NCBI RefSeq assembly: GCF_009806555.1
Contig: NZ_VUOK01000022.1
Location: forward strand, 1 to 64,000
Reading direction: 5' to 3'
From: Methylobacterium sp. 2A
GTDB lineage: Bacteria; Pseudomonadota; Alphaproteobacteria; Rhizobiales; Beijerinckiaceae
Length of the DNA stretch: 64,000 bases
This document shows positions 42,713 to 51,263 of the stretch, piece after piece. Both the position numbers and the translations under genes were made by a program. Position 1 is the first letter of the stretch, and each line of letters starts with the position of its first letter. A model generated the notes under the pieces. That model was given only the letters and a program-made list of their open reading frames with translations. It was not told where the DNA came from and did no database searches.

Positions 42713-44514
42713 GAGCGGGACTCCGTCAGGAACACGCCGGTCCAGGCAGGCAGGTCATGGCCGGTCCCGTCCGGGGCGTTGGTCCAGACCAGTTTGGCGC
42801 CGCCCGGATCCACCGCGAAGGGCTCGGTCCCGACATTGGCGACGAAGCGCAGGGTGCCGGCGGCAAAGCGCCAGGTGCAGTCGACCACGTCCGCGCGCGG
42901 CAGGGCGGCGGCGGCGCCGTCGTAGCCGGACTTCGCCAGGGGTACGACCACGTCGCGGCGCAGGCCGAGGAGCCGCGTCGTCTCGGCCAGCACCGCGCGG
43001 TGGGGCGCGCGCTCCCGCTCGGACCAGTCGAGCTTGGAGGCCTCGAAGGTCTCGCGCTCGGTCGGATCGGGGATCTTCGAGGTGTCGTCCGCAAACGCGG
43101 CAAAGCTCTTGAACTCCCGGCGGCGGCCGTCGCGCACCGCCTTGTTCAGCTCCTCGTCCGGCGCGAAGTCGACGAAGAACAGGAACGGCGCCGAGGCCGA
43201 CCATTCCTCGCCCATCCAGAGCATCGGGATCTGCGGCGCCAGCAGGAAGCCGGCCCGGGCGAGATCGAGCTTCTTCGGATCGGCCAGGTGGTTGAGCCGT
43301 TCGCCGAGCGCGCGGTTGCCGACCTGATCGTGGTTCTGGAGGAAGGTCACGAAGGCCGAGGGCGGCAGGTGCCCGGAGGGCTCGCCGCGGGGATGATTGT
43401 CGAGCGTGGCGAAGGGCTCGCCCTGATACGCGAACCCTTCCGCGAGGCAGCGGGCGAGGCGTTCGACCGGTTTGTCGGCAAAGCTTTTATAGTAGCCGGC
43501 ATCCTCGCCCGTCAGCAGGACGTGCCAGCAATGGTGCAGGTCGTCGGCCCACTGGGCGTCATGCATCTTCGGACGCCCGGCGGTGTCGCGCTCCAGCCAG
43601 CGGGCCTGGTTGGCCTCGTTCTCCAGCATCAGGTGGATCTGGCGGTCCGGGAACGTCTTGCGGATCGTCTCACCGAGCTCGGCCAGGAAGTGCCGGGGCG
43701 AATCATCGAGGATCGCGTGGACGGCGTCGAAGCGCAGGCCGTCGAACCGGTACTCCTCCAGCCAGTACAGGGCGTTCTGGATGAAGTACTGGCGCACCGT
43801 GGCGCCGCTCTCCTTGCCGTCGAAATTGATGCCGGCCCCCCAGGGGGTCTGGTGGCGCTCGGTGAAGAAAGTCTTGGCGTAGGCGTGGAGGTAATTTCCG
43901 GCCGGGCCGAAATGGTTGTAGACCGCGTCGAGATAGACCATCAGGCCGAGGCCGTGGGCGGTGTCGATCAGGCGCTTGAGGTCGTCCGGGCGGCCATAGG
44001 CGCCGTCGGGCGCGTAGGGCAGCACGCCGTCGTAGCCCCAGTTGCGCGAGCCCTTGAAGTCGGCGAGCGGCAGCAGCTCGATCGCGGTGACGCCGAGCGC
44101 CTTGAGGTCGGGCAGCCGGGCCTCAAGGCCGGCATAGGTGCCCTCCGGCGTCGCGGTACCGACATGGCACTCGTAGATCACCGCCTCCTCGAACGGCCGC
44201 CCGGTCCAGGCCTCGTCCGACCACTCGAAGCTGCGCGGATCGATCACCTCGCTGAGGCCCGAGACGTCGTCGGGCTGGAAGCGCGAGGCGGGATCGGGGA
44301 CGACGAGCTCGCCGTCGATGCGGAAGCCGTAGCGGGCGCCGGGCTTCACGCCGGGCAGGGCCGTGCGCCGCCAGCCGCCGCCGGATTCGGGTAGGGGGTG
44401 GTCGACGCCGTCGACGACGAGTTCGACGCTCTGGGCGGTGGGCGCCCAGAGGGCGAAGCGGACGCCGCCCCCGACCATCTCGGCCCCGAATTCCATGCTG
44501 TGGGCGCGCCGCAT
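42709..44514 (-). CDS. treZ: malto-oligosyltrehalose trehalohydrolase
   Basis: A GH13 enzyme releasing trehalose from the maltooligosyltrehalose made by TreY. ATG 44514 gives 601 residues and has an AGGACGG-type site upstream; an ATG six codons later is also possible. The N-terminal CBM48-like domain (GGGVRFALWAPTAQSVELVV) is followed by the core: LDAVYNHFGPAGNYL, nucleophile in GLRFDAVHAILDDSPRHFL, acid/base in LMLENEANQARWL, and FLQNHDQVGNRALGERL. The stop overlaps the malQ-treY start (ATGA), so the pair is translationally coupled. Upstream on the same strand is a toxin-antitoxin pair. Confidence 0.95.
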   Translation of the reverse strand: MRRAHSMEFGAEMVGGGVRFALWAPTAQSVELVVDGVDHPLPESGGGWRRTALPGVKPGARYGFRIDGELVVPDPASRFQPDDVSGLSEVIDPRSFEWSDEAWTGRPFEEAVIYECHVGTATPEGTYAGLEARLPDLKALGVTAIELLPLADFKGSRNWGYDGVLPYAPDGAYGRPDDLKRLIDTAHGLGLMVYLDAVYNHFGPAGNYLHAYAKTFFTERHQTPWGAGINFDGKESGATVRQYFIQNALYWLEEYRFDGLRFDAVHAILDDSPRHFLAELGETIRKTFPDRQIHLMLENEANQARWLERDTAGRPKMHDAQWADDLHHCWHVLLTGEDAGYYKSFADKPVERLARCLAEGFAYQGEPFATLDNHPRGEPSGHLPPSAFVTFLQNHDQVGNRALGERLNHLADPKKLDLARAGFLLAPQIPMLWMGEEWSASAPFLFFVDFAPDEELNKAVRDGRRREFKSFAAFADDTSKIPDPTERETFEASKLDWSERERAPHRAVLAETTRLLGLRRDVVVPLAKSGYDGAAAALPRADVVDCTWRFAAGTLRFVANVGTEPFAVDPGGAKLVWTNAPDGTGHDLPAWTGVFLTESRS

Positions 44515-44673
44515 CGGGCCACCGTCCTGTCGTTGGCCGCGCGCACCGGGGCGCAAGCGCGGCAGATCATCCGTCGTGGGAGAAGGCCCCGGGGTCGATC
44601 CGGTTCCCGCAGCGCAGCTATGGCGGAGTGGGTGTGTGGCAATCGGGGGACGCTGGGCCGATCGGAGCCGCGA

Positions 44674-45234
44674 TCACGTTCGATAGAACAGGACCCGGCC
44701 TTCCTGGCGCAGCTGGAGCAGAAGATCGAACTCGCGCACGTTGCGGGTCAGGACATAGAAGCCGAGCTTCAACGCCTGTAGGAACAGGACGCAATCGTGG
44801 AGCGCGCCCATTCGGTCGTCCCGCGCATAGCCCTGGAGGCGGCAGAGCATCCCGGCGTAGAGGGCCGCCTGCCCCAGGACGTCGGCATCGGGCGTAAAGA
44901 CACGATGTGAAGGCATCCCGTCGATAGCCGTGCCGATCGCCGCGATGACGCGGCCGCTGCGCGCATCGTCGGGATCGACGGCACCGACAGCGTGCATCAG
45001 TTCCTGAATGGCGATCGTGCTGTGGTTCACGATCCGAAGGGCAAGGAGATCCTCGATCAGAGGAGGAGCCCGGCCCTGCATCTGGTCGATATAAACGCAG
45101 GTATCCAGAAGCAGCGGGCCACCTGCGCGCGGTTGTGTGCCGAGAAATGGCAACTCGGTATCCGGCCGCCGCTGAAGCGTCGTTTTCGCTCCCCGCCGGC
45201 GCAGGCGCTCCGCGGCCTTGAACGTGAAGGACAT
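44674..45234 (-). CDS. PIN-domain protein, VapC-like toxin
   Basis: A 186-residue PIN-fold protein. The acidic ribonuclease residues can be placed: Asp44 in LLLDTCVYID, Glu78 in STIAIQELMHA, Asp147 in LHDCVLFLQAL and Asp170 in LTRNVREFD. VapC-type toxins cleave tRNA or rRNA in the cytosol. The chain is longer than typical VapC (about 130-140 residues) because of a basic N-terminal stretch of about 38 residues. It starts 12 bases after the antitoxin gene, the usual order for this class. The pair sits inside the trehalose/glycogen run between glgX and treZ. Confidence 0.82.
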   Translation of the reverse strand: MSFTFKAAERLRRRGAKTTLQRRPDTELPFLGTQPRAGGPLLLDTCVYIDQMQGRAPPLIEDLLALRIVNHSTIAIQELMHAVGAVDPDDARSGRVIAAIGTAIDGMPSHRVFTPDADVLGQAALYAGMLCRLQGYARDDRMGALHDCVLFLQALKLGFYVLTRNVREFDLLLQLRQEGRVLFYRT

Positions 45235-45246
45235 CTGCCAGGATTG

Positions 45247-45552
45247 CTAGAAGTCCAGGTCGAGTTCCGGATCCACCGATCCTCTCAGTGCGCGGAAGGT
45301 TTCTGCGAATCCATCGTCAATCGCCACGTTCGCAAGCGCGAATTCGATCAGCGCCGTGTCGGAGCGCAAGCCTGTCCGAGCCTTGGCGCGCTCGATCAGC
45401 TCGGAATCGACGCGGCCGGAAATCCGGCTGCCTTTGCTCTTGGTCAGTCCGCTTTCCTGCGCCCGGGCCATTACGGCCGCAACAGAGGCCGCTACGGGAG
45501 TGGAGGTCTCCACGTCCTTAGCTCCTGTCGAGCGCGGGCGATCATCCGCCAT
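45247..45552 (-). CDS. antitoxin of the PIN toxin, 101 aa
   Basis: The start ATG 45552 is chosen because the upstream in-frame residues overlap glgX and are not protein-like. A disordered N-terminal half is followed by SRISGRVDSELIERAKARTG and LRSDTALIEFALANVAI, a ribbon-helix-helix-like DNA-binding unit, and an acidic tail (GSVDPELDLDF) that could neutralise the PIN active site. It would repress its own operon. It starts 81 bases after the glgX stop, and may have its own promoter there. Confidence 0.75.
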   Translation of the reverse strand: MADDRPRSTGAKDVETSTPVAASVAAVMARAQESGLTKSKGSRISGRVDSELIERAKARTGLRSDTALIEFALANVAIDDGFAETFRALRGSVDPELDLDF

Positions 45553-45632
45553 GGCAATCCTCGAGCGATGTTCAACAAAACAGGTTTCCAGGCAACGTAC
45601 TGCGCCCCGATCCCGTGTGCAAACGCGTGTCT

Positions 45633-47753
45633 CTACCTCACTGGCGCCCACCCCGCCCGGCCCCCGGCTTCCCTTCCGGAGCCGGTGAGCACCAGAACCG
45701 TCCGCCCCGGCAGCGGCACCGCGGCACCGGCTTCGTAGGTCGCGGCATCCGGCGGCGGCGTCCCCTCGGGCTCGCCCGTATCGAGAACCGGCCGCCACGG
45801 GCCGCCGATCACCGGGGCGAGGTGGAACGCGCAGGCTTCCGTCCCGGCATTGAACAGCATCAGCAGACGGTTCCCCGGGCCGCCATCATTGCCGATCTGC
45901 ATCCCGAACACCTGGAGCCCGTCATCCGACCAGTGGCTGTCGCCCATCTCGGTACCCTCGGGCGCCAGCCAGTGGACGTCGCGCAGGGGCTGGTCCGGAT
46001 CGATCAGGGTGCCGGTGAAGAAGCGCCGCCGCCGCAGGGCCGGTTGGGTCCGGCGCAGGGCCAGCAGGTTGGACACGAAGCCTGAGAGCGCGGGATCCGG
46101 ATCGGTGCTCCAGTCCATCCAGCTCGTCGGGTTGTCCTGGGCATAGGCGTTGTTGTTGCCGCCCTGGCTGCGCGAGCGCTCGTCGCCCATCAGCAGCATC
46201 GGCACGCCCTGGGCCAGCATCACCGTGGCCAGCATGTTGCGCTTCTGGCGGGCGCGCACCGCCAGGATGGCCGGATCGTCGGTGTCGCCCTCGACGCCGT
46301 AGTTCCGGCTGACGTTGTGGCCGTGGCCGTCGCGGTTGTCCTCGCCGTTGGCCGCGTTGTGCTTCTCCTCGTACGACACCGTGTCGGCCAGCGTGAAGCC
46401 GTCGTGGCTCGCGATGAAGTTGACGCTGGCGAGCGGCGAGCGCCGGGAGGGCGCGAACACCTCCCTGGAGCCGGTCAGCCCCTGCGTGACCTTGGCCAGC
46501 GTTCCGGAATCGCCCTTCCAGAACCCGCGCGTGGCGTCGCGGAACGTGTCGTTCCACTCGCTCCAGCCGCGCGGATAGCCGCCGAGCTGATAGCCCCCCT
46601 CCCCGATGTCCCAGGGCTCGGCCACCATCTTGACCCGGGCGAGCACGGGATCCTGCGCCACCGCCTGGAAGAAGGCCGCCTGCGGGGTGAAGGCGAGCGG
46701 CGACCGCCCGAGGCTCGAGGCGAGGTCGAAGCGGAAGCCCGCAATCCCGTAGGCGGTCACCCAGTGGCGCAGGGAATCCAGCACGAGCTGCATCACCCGC
46801 GGGTGGCTCACGTCGAAGGTATTGCCGCAGCCGGTGCAGTCGATGGTGCGGCGCGGGTCGGCCGGGTCGAGCTTGTAGTAGCTGGCATTGTCGATGCCGC
46901 GGAACGACAGGGTCGGGCCGGTATGGTCGCCCTCCGCGGTGTGGTTGTAGACCACGTCGAGCCAGGTCTCGATCCCGGCGGCGTTGAGCTCCCGGATCGC
47001 CGCCTTCAGGCTGCCGAGGCCGCCCTCCCCCAGGTAGCGCGGATCGGGGGCGAAATAGCTCAGGGGCTGATAGCCCCAGAAGTTGACGAGCCCCTTGTCC
47101 ACCAGGAAGCGGTCGTCCACGAAGCCCTGGATCGGCAGGAGTTCGAGCGCCGTCACGCCGAGCTTGACCAAGTGCTCGATGATCGCCGGATGGGCGAGCG
47201 CCGCATAGGTGCCGCGCTCGGGTTCGGGGATCGCCGGATGGGTGCGGGTCAGCGCCTTGACATGCGCCTCGTACACCACCGTGTCGGCGAGCGGCCGGCG
47301 CACCGGATTGAGGGCGAGATTGGGGACCTCCGGGGCGGTGACCACGCAGCGCGGCATGTAGACCGCGCTGTCGCGCCGGTCGATCCGGTCCTCGCGCCCG
47401 CCCCGCCGGTGCCCGTAGAGCGCGTCGTGCCAGCGGATCTTGCCGCGGATCTCCCGCGTGTAGGGGTCGAGCACCAGCTTCGACGGGTTGAACCGGTGGC
47501 CGTTCGCCGGATCCCACGGCCCGTGGACCCGGTAGCCGTAGAGCTGGCCCGGCAGCACCCCGCGCAGGTAGCCGTGCCAGACGTCGTCGGTCCGGCAGGG
47601 CAGCCGCACCGTGCGGGTCTCGTGCCGCTCGCCGGGCTCGAACAGGCAGATATCGACCGCGGTGGCGTGTTCGGAGAACAGGGCGAAGTTGACCCCGCGC
47701 CCATCGAAATGCGCGCCGAGCGGCGCCGGCACCCCGTCATCGACGACGATCAT
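45633..47753 (-). CDS. glgX: glycogen debranching protein GlgX
   Basis: A 706-residue isoamylase-type GH13 enzyme that removes short branches left by GlgP. N-terminal CBM48 (PLGAHFDGRGVNFALFSEHA). Core motifs: YEAHVKALTRTHP, LDVVYNHTAEGDHTGPTLSF, nucleophile in GFRFDLASSLGR, acid/base in MVAEPWDIGEGGYQLGGYP, and FIASHDGFTLADTVSY; NGEDNRDGHGHNVSRNYG is typical of GlgX. The start ATG lies at the very edge of family A repeat copy 5, so the repeat forms its 5' leader. It is followed by the toxin-antitoxin pair and preceded by otsA. Confidence 0.96.
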   Translation of the reverse strand: MIVVDDGVPAPLGAHFDGRGVNFALFSEHATAVDICLFEPGERHETRTVRLPCRTDDVWHGYLRGVLPGQLYGYRVHGPWDPANGHRFNPSKLVLDPYTREIRGKIRWHDALYGHRRGGREDRIDRRDSAVYMPRCVVTAPEVPNLALNPVRRPLADTVVYEAHVKALTRTHPAIPEPERGTYAALAHPAIIEHLVKLGVTALELLPIQGFVDDRFLVDKGLVNFWGYQPLSYFAPDPRYLGEGGLGSLKAAIRELNAAGIETWLDVVYNHTAEGDHTGPTLSFRGIDNASYYKLDPADPRRTIDCTGCGNTFDVSHPRVMQLVLDSLRHWVTAYGIAGFRFDLASSLGRSPLAFTPQAAFFQAVAQDPVLARVKMVAEPWDIGEGGYQLGGYPRGWSEWNDTFRDATRGFWKGDSGTLAKVTQGLTGSREVFAPSRRSPLASVNFIASHDGFTLADTVSYEEKHNAANGEDNRDGHGHNVSRNYGVEGDTDDPAILAVRARQKRNMLATVMLAQGVPMLLMGDERSRSQGGNNNAYAQDNPTSWMDWSTDPDPALSGFVSNLLALRRTQPALRRRRFFTGTLIDPDQPLRDVHWLAPEGTEMGDSHWSDDGLQVFGMQIGNDGGPGNRLLMLFNAGTEACAFHLAPVIGGPWRPVLDTGEPEGTPPPDAATYEAGAAVPLPGRTVLVLTGSGREAGGRAGWAPVR

Positions 47754-47870
47754 GGGTTTCCAAAGGGCCGTGCCCTTTGGTGGGTCGTCAGGGCGCAGCC
47801 CGACATTCGGGCGCGGCCCGACAGCAGGGCTCCGCCCTGCACCCGCAAAAGGTCTCGACCTTCTGAAACC
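47754..47870 (-). repeat. family A palindromic repeat, copy 5
   Basis: It lies between otsA and glgX. Plus-strand reading: GATCATGGG, TTTCCAAAGGGC-CGT-GCCCTTTGG, GTCGGGC...GCCCGAC-type pairs, GCAGGGC-TCC-GCCCTGC, AAAAGGTC-TC-GACCTTCT, GAAACCATGA. The AAAAGGTC hairpin end is 7 bases from the otsA stop. At the other end the GATCATGG terminus overlaps the glgX start codon. Confidence 0.88.
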
Positions 47871-47876
47871 ATGACG

Positions 47877-49301
47877 CTATTCGGCCGCGGCGGCGGTCGT
47901 GGTCGGCGGCTCGCGCTCGATCGTTCGGAAATTCTCGAGTTCCGCCAGGAAGTTGCGCGCCCACCAGTCGACATCCTCGCGGGTCATGCGCTCGACCATC
48001 GGCTTCCAGCGCGCCAGCCGCTCGGCCTTCGGCATGTAGAGCGCCGCGCGGATCGCCTCCGCGACCTCGAACCGGTCGTAGGGGTTGATCAGCAGGGCCT
48101 CGGGCAGCTGGCGGGCGGCGCCGGCGAATTTCGACAGGACCAGGACGCCCGGATCGTCTTCGGCTTGCGCGACCACGTATTCCTTGGCGACGAGGTTCAT
48201 GCCGTCGCGCATCGGCGTCACGAGGCCGACCCGCGCCGCCCGGTAGAGGCCGGCGAGCACGGGGCGCGGATAAGCCTTGGTGATGTACTGGATCGGCGTC
48301 CAGGCCGGGTCGCCGAGGGAGCCGTTGATCTCGCCGACCTTCTCGTTCACGTCGCGGGCGAGCTGCTCGTATTCCGGCACCTCGCTGCGGGATTTCGGCG
48401 TGATCTGGATGTAGGTGACGTTGCCGCGCTGGTCGGGGTTGGAGGCGAAGAAGCTCTCCACCGCCTCCATCCGCTCGGGCACGCCCTTGGAATAATCGAG
48501 CCGGTCGACCCCGATCAGCAGCTTGCGGGTGCGCAGGCCCGCGATGGTCTCGCGCACCACCTTGTTGGTGCTGGCCCTCTCGGCCGCCTCCTTGAAGCCC
48601 GCGACGTCGATGCCGATCGGGAAGGCGCGGATCCGGGTGCGGCGGCCGTCGACCATCAGCGAGCCGCCGCCGAGCGGAATCGCCCGCTGGGTATCGACGA
48701 GGTTGCGCTGCAGGTTCTGGACATCCGCCTCGGTCTGCAGGCCGATCAGGTCGTAATCGACGATGGCGCGCAGCAATTCGCCGCTCGCCGGCAGCGAGTT
48801 GAACACGTCGGCGGCGGGCCACGGGATGTGGTGGAAATAGCCGATCGGGTTGTCGAGCCCGAGGCCGCGCAGCTCGGCCGCGAGCGGCAGCAGGTGGTAA
48901 TCGTGCACCCAGATGATGTCGTCGGGCTCGACCAGCTTGGCGAGCGCGCGGGCGAAGGTCCGGTTCACGCGGCTGTAGCCGGCGTAATCGGAGCGCGAGA
49001 AGGCGCCGAGCCCCAGCCGGTAATGCATGATCGGCCACAGGGCGCGATTCGCGAAGCCGGCATAATATTCCAGGTGGTCCTGGGGCGAGAGATCGACCAC
49101 CGCGTATTGAACGCGGCCCCGGTCGATCAGGGTCGGCTCCTCGGAGGGCTCCTCGGTGATGGTGCCGCTCCAGCCGAACCACAGCCCCTCGTAGGCGGTG
49201 AAGGCCTCCTTCACGGCGACCGCCAGGCCGCCCGCCGCGACCGCCTTGCCGCCCTCCTCCGGGACGGCGACGCGGTTCGATACGATCACAAGGCGTGCCA
49301 C
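47877..49301 (-). CDS. otsA: trehalose-6-phosphate synthase
   Basis: A GT20 enzyme making trehalose 6-phosphate from UDP-glucose and glucose 6-phosphate. GTG 49301 is preferred because the protein then begins [20 protein letters not shown], the normal family N-terminus, and GGAG lies at suitable spacing; an ATG at 49370 would add 23 residues of low-complexity sequence. Motifs: [69 protein letters not shown]. No otsB phosphatase is found in the window. It is the first gene of the minus-strand trehalose/glycogen run. Confidence 0.94.
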   Translation of the reverse strand: MARLVIVSNRVAVPEEGGKAVAAGGLAVAVKEAFTAYEGLWFGWSGTITEEPSEEPTLIDRGRVQYAVVDLSPQDHLEYYAGFANRALWPIMHYRLGLGAFSRSDYAGYSRVNRTFARALAKLVEPDDIIWVHDYHLLPLAAELRGLGLDNPIGYFHHIPWPAADVFNSLPASGELLRAIVDYDLIGLQTEADVQNLQRNLVDTQRAIPLGGGSLMVDGRRTRIRAFPIGIDVAGFKEAAERASTNKVVRETIAGLRTRKLLIGVDRLDYSKGVPERMEAVESFFASNPDQRGNVTYIQITPKSRSEVPEYEQLARDVNEKVGEINGSLGDPAWTPIQYITKAYPRPVLAGLYRAARVGLVTPMRDGMNLVAKEYVVAQAEDDPGVLVLSKFAGAARQLPEALLINPYDRFEVAEAIRAALYMPKAERLARWKPMVERMTREDVDWWARNFLAELENFRTIEREPPTTTAAAAE

Positions 49302-49712
49302 GCGGGTCGGCTCCGGATCAGGGGCGCGGGTCGGGTCGAGGATCTCGCCGCGCCTGCATCGGGACATCAACTATATCTCAGAACGCGCGGGAACCCTGCG
49401 CGATCCTTTGTTGGTCTTTGGCGCGACCCCGGCTGGGGCGGACCGAGTTTCAAGACGACCCAAGCGTGAAGCCGGGCGCGGGTCAAGTCGAGCCCGTGCC
49501 GTTCCGGGACAGGGCGGCTGCTCCGTTCCGGCACCGCGCTTCGCCGATCGCACGCGGACGAGTCGGCGGAGTTCGATGGCCGTTGTCGAAGCGTGACGGT
49601 TCTGACAGACCTTGTCTGAACGTAGACTGAGCGGTGCGCCGAGTCGCGGCGAGGCCGGGATCGGCGCAGCGTGATGGGGCCTGAAACACGGGGCATCGAA
49701 ACACGCGGCACC
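49302..49712. other. divergent intergenic region
   Basis: This gap lies between otsA (minus) and the stress-protein operon (plus). I see no coding frame with recognisable content on either strand and no repeat-family copy. It must contain the otsA promoter. The EcfG-like promoter of the plus-strand operon begins at 49713. Confidence 0.4.
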
Positions 49713-49737
49713 GGAACCGGTCACAGCTGAGTCGGTT
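49713..49737 (+). promoter_or_regulatory. EcfG-type general stress promoter
   Basis: GGAAC (49713-49717), a 16-base spacer and GGTT (49734-49737) closely match the alphaproteobacterial EcfG consensus GGAAC-N16/17-CGTT, with one mismatch in the -10 element. The predicted start is near 49745, about 60 bases before the first gene. The downstream genes are stress-type membrane proteins, which fits control by the PhyR-NepR-EcfG general stress response (inference). Confidence 0.6.
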
Positions 49738-49807
49738 ACTCAGCCATCGCGGGGGCCGCGGTCGCCGCGCGCGGTGCCGACCCCGCGGCACGAGGAGTGT
49801 TTTCGAG

Positions 49808-50356
49808 ATGGCCGGCAACGAGTTACCGAAGGACACCCCTGGGGAGCCGCTCCACGGGGCTGTGCACGAGGCCCCGCAGGGTACGTCCCATCAAGGCGCG
49901 CGCCATTCGGCGGCGGACGAGCGTGCCCAGTGGCGGGCCCTGCAGGGCGATGTCGAGGGTCTGGCCGACGTGGCGGCGGAGCGCGGGCGCGGGCTCCTCG
50001 ACGCGGCCCGGCTCCAGGCGCAGAGCTATGTCGAGCAGCGCAAGAGCGACGCGGCGCAGTCGGTCCACGATCTGGCCCAGACCATCCGCAACTCGGGTCG
50101 CGATCTCGGCGACAAGCCGAACGTGCGCGCCTTCTTCGACAGCGCCGCCGATGGGCTGGAGCAGCTCGGCACCTCGATCGAGCGCCGCAGCCTCGGCGAT
50201 TTCTACAGCGAGGCCGAATCCCTCGCCCGCCGGGCGCCGGTGGCGGTGGCGGTCGGGACCTTCGTGGCCGGCCTGATCGCCGCACGGTTCATCAAATCGT
50301 CGAGCCTGCCGCCGGAGGCGCCGGACGGCGACGCCCGCGACGGCTTCCGGGCCTGA
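49808..50356 (+). CDS. YqjD/ElaB-like stress membrane protein, 182 aa
   Basis: A long amphipathic helical region (about 35-150: WRALQGDVEGLADVAAERGR, SVHDLAQTIRNSGRDLGDKP) is followed by one C-terminal membrane segment (APVAVAVGTFVAGLIAARFI). This is the layout of YqjD/ElaB-type tail-anchored inner-membrane proteins that accumulate in stationary phase and can bind ribosomes in E. coli. Homology is by layout only. It is the first gene of a four-gene plus-strand set directly behind an EcfG-like promoter. Confidence 0.75.
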   Translation: MAGNELPKDTPGEPLHGAVHEAPQGTSHQGARHSAADERAQWRALQGDVEGLADVAAERGRGLLDAARLQAQSYVEQRKSDAAQSVHDLAQTIRNSGRDLGDKPNVRAFFDSAADGLEQLGTSIERRSLGDFYSEAESLARRAPVAVAVGTFVAGLIAARFIKSSSLPPEAPDGDARDGFRA

Positions 50357-50360
50357 CGCC

Positions 50361-50783
50361 ATGGCCCAGGGGACTGATCCGCGCCAGAGCGGCGCCACCG
50401 GTGCTTCGAGCATCCAGAGCCTGATCGGCGACGCGCTCCGCGAGACGAACGAGCTCGCCCGCAAGGAGATCGCGCTGTTCCGCGCCGAGATGGCGGGCAA
50501 TATCCGCCAGCTCGTGGTCGGGCTCGCCTGCATGGTCGGCTCGGCGGTGTTCGCCGTGGTCGCCCTGCTGGTGCTGATCGGCGCCTTCGTGAAATGGCTC
50601 GCCACGGTCGTGGGCTCCGAGTGGCTCTCGGCCCTGATCGTCGGCGGCGTGCTGCTGGTGCTCGCCCTCGGCATGGCCCTCTGGGCGCGCAGCGTCCTCT
50701 CCCTCTCCACCCTGGCCCCGAAGCGCACCACGCGCCAGGTCCGCCAGGATGCCCAGGCCCTGTCGGAGCGCGTGTCCGGATGA
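50361..50783 (+). CDS. phage-holin-family (Holin-X type) membrane protein, 140 aa
   Basis: The N-terminal helix (IQSLIGDALRETNELARKEI) is followed by two membrane segments around 55-80 (LVVGLACMVGSAVFAVVALL) and 86-110 (LSALIVGGVLLVLALGMALW). This pattern matches the putative Holin-X superfamily III family (PF07332), which in alphaproteobacteria occurs beside DUF3618 genes in chromosomal stress loci rather than in prophages. It starts four bases after the previous gene and its stop overlaps the next start (ATGA). Confidence 0.75.
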   Translation: MAQGTDPRQSGATGASSIQSLIGDALRETNELARKEIALFRAEMAGNIRQLVVGLACMVGSAVFAVVALLVLIGAFVKWLATVVGSEWLSALIVGGVLLVLALGMALWARSVLSLSTLAPKRTTRQVRQDAQALSERVSG

Positions 50784-51160
50784 GTTCGATGAACGACCTC
50801 GAGAAGGAGATCGAGGAGAGCCGCGCCCGGCTCGACGACACGATCGACCGCATCCAGGGGCGGCTCTCGGTGCCCAACCTCGTGGACGAGATGCTGGGCA
50901 ATGCCCGGCGGGTGCCGGCCCTGAACACCACCTACGATTCGGCCCTGGAGGCGGTGCGCCGCAACCCCGTGCCGGTGCTGCTGATCGCGGCCGGCGTCGG
51001 CCTGCTGTTCAACCGGATGGCGAAGGACGCCCAGCGCCGCCGCACGGAGGTCGCGGCCGAACGCGTGCCCACGCTGAACACCGGCGCGGCGCGCGGCTAC
51101 GATCCCGATCTGCCGACGGTGCGCCCAGCGCGCGATCCTCTCGACAAGACCGAGATCTGA
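50780..51160 (+). CDS. DUF3618 domain protein, 126 aa
   Basis: The start ATG overlaps the preceding stop (ATGA), so the long in-frame extension upstream is not used. The N-terminal motif LEKEIEESRARLDDTIDRIQ (6-25) is the DUF3618 signature. A membrane segment follows near 62-80 (PVPVLLIAAGVGLLFNRM), then a charged tail ending RPARDPLDKTEI. It is probably an inner-membrane stress protein acting together with the holin-like and YqjD-like neighbours. Molecular function is unknown. Confidence 0.82.
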   Translation: MSSMNDLEKEIEESRARLDDTIDRIQGRLSVPNLVDEMLGNARRVPALNTTYDSALEAVRRNPVPVLLIAAGVGLLFNRMAKDAQRRRTEVAAERVPTLNTGAARGYDPDLPTVRPARDPLDKTEI

Positions 51161-51263
51161 GGACCGGCGCCGGACACGAACGACAGGACCGGCCGGCAGG
51201 CCGGAGGGAACGGCGCCGCCCGAAGAGGCTGCGCAGCCGAGACGGACATCCGAGGACACCGCC

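Noticed and set aside
50361..50783. Prophage, because of a holin-family protein
   Set aside because: No endolysin, capsid, tail, terminase or integrase genes are nearby. The neighbours are DUF3618 and YqjD-like stress proteins, the normal company of this family in bacterial chromosomes.
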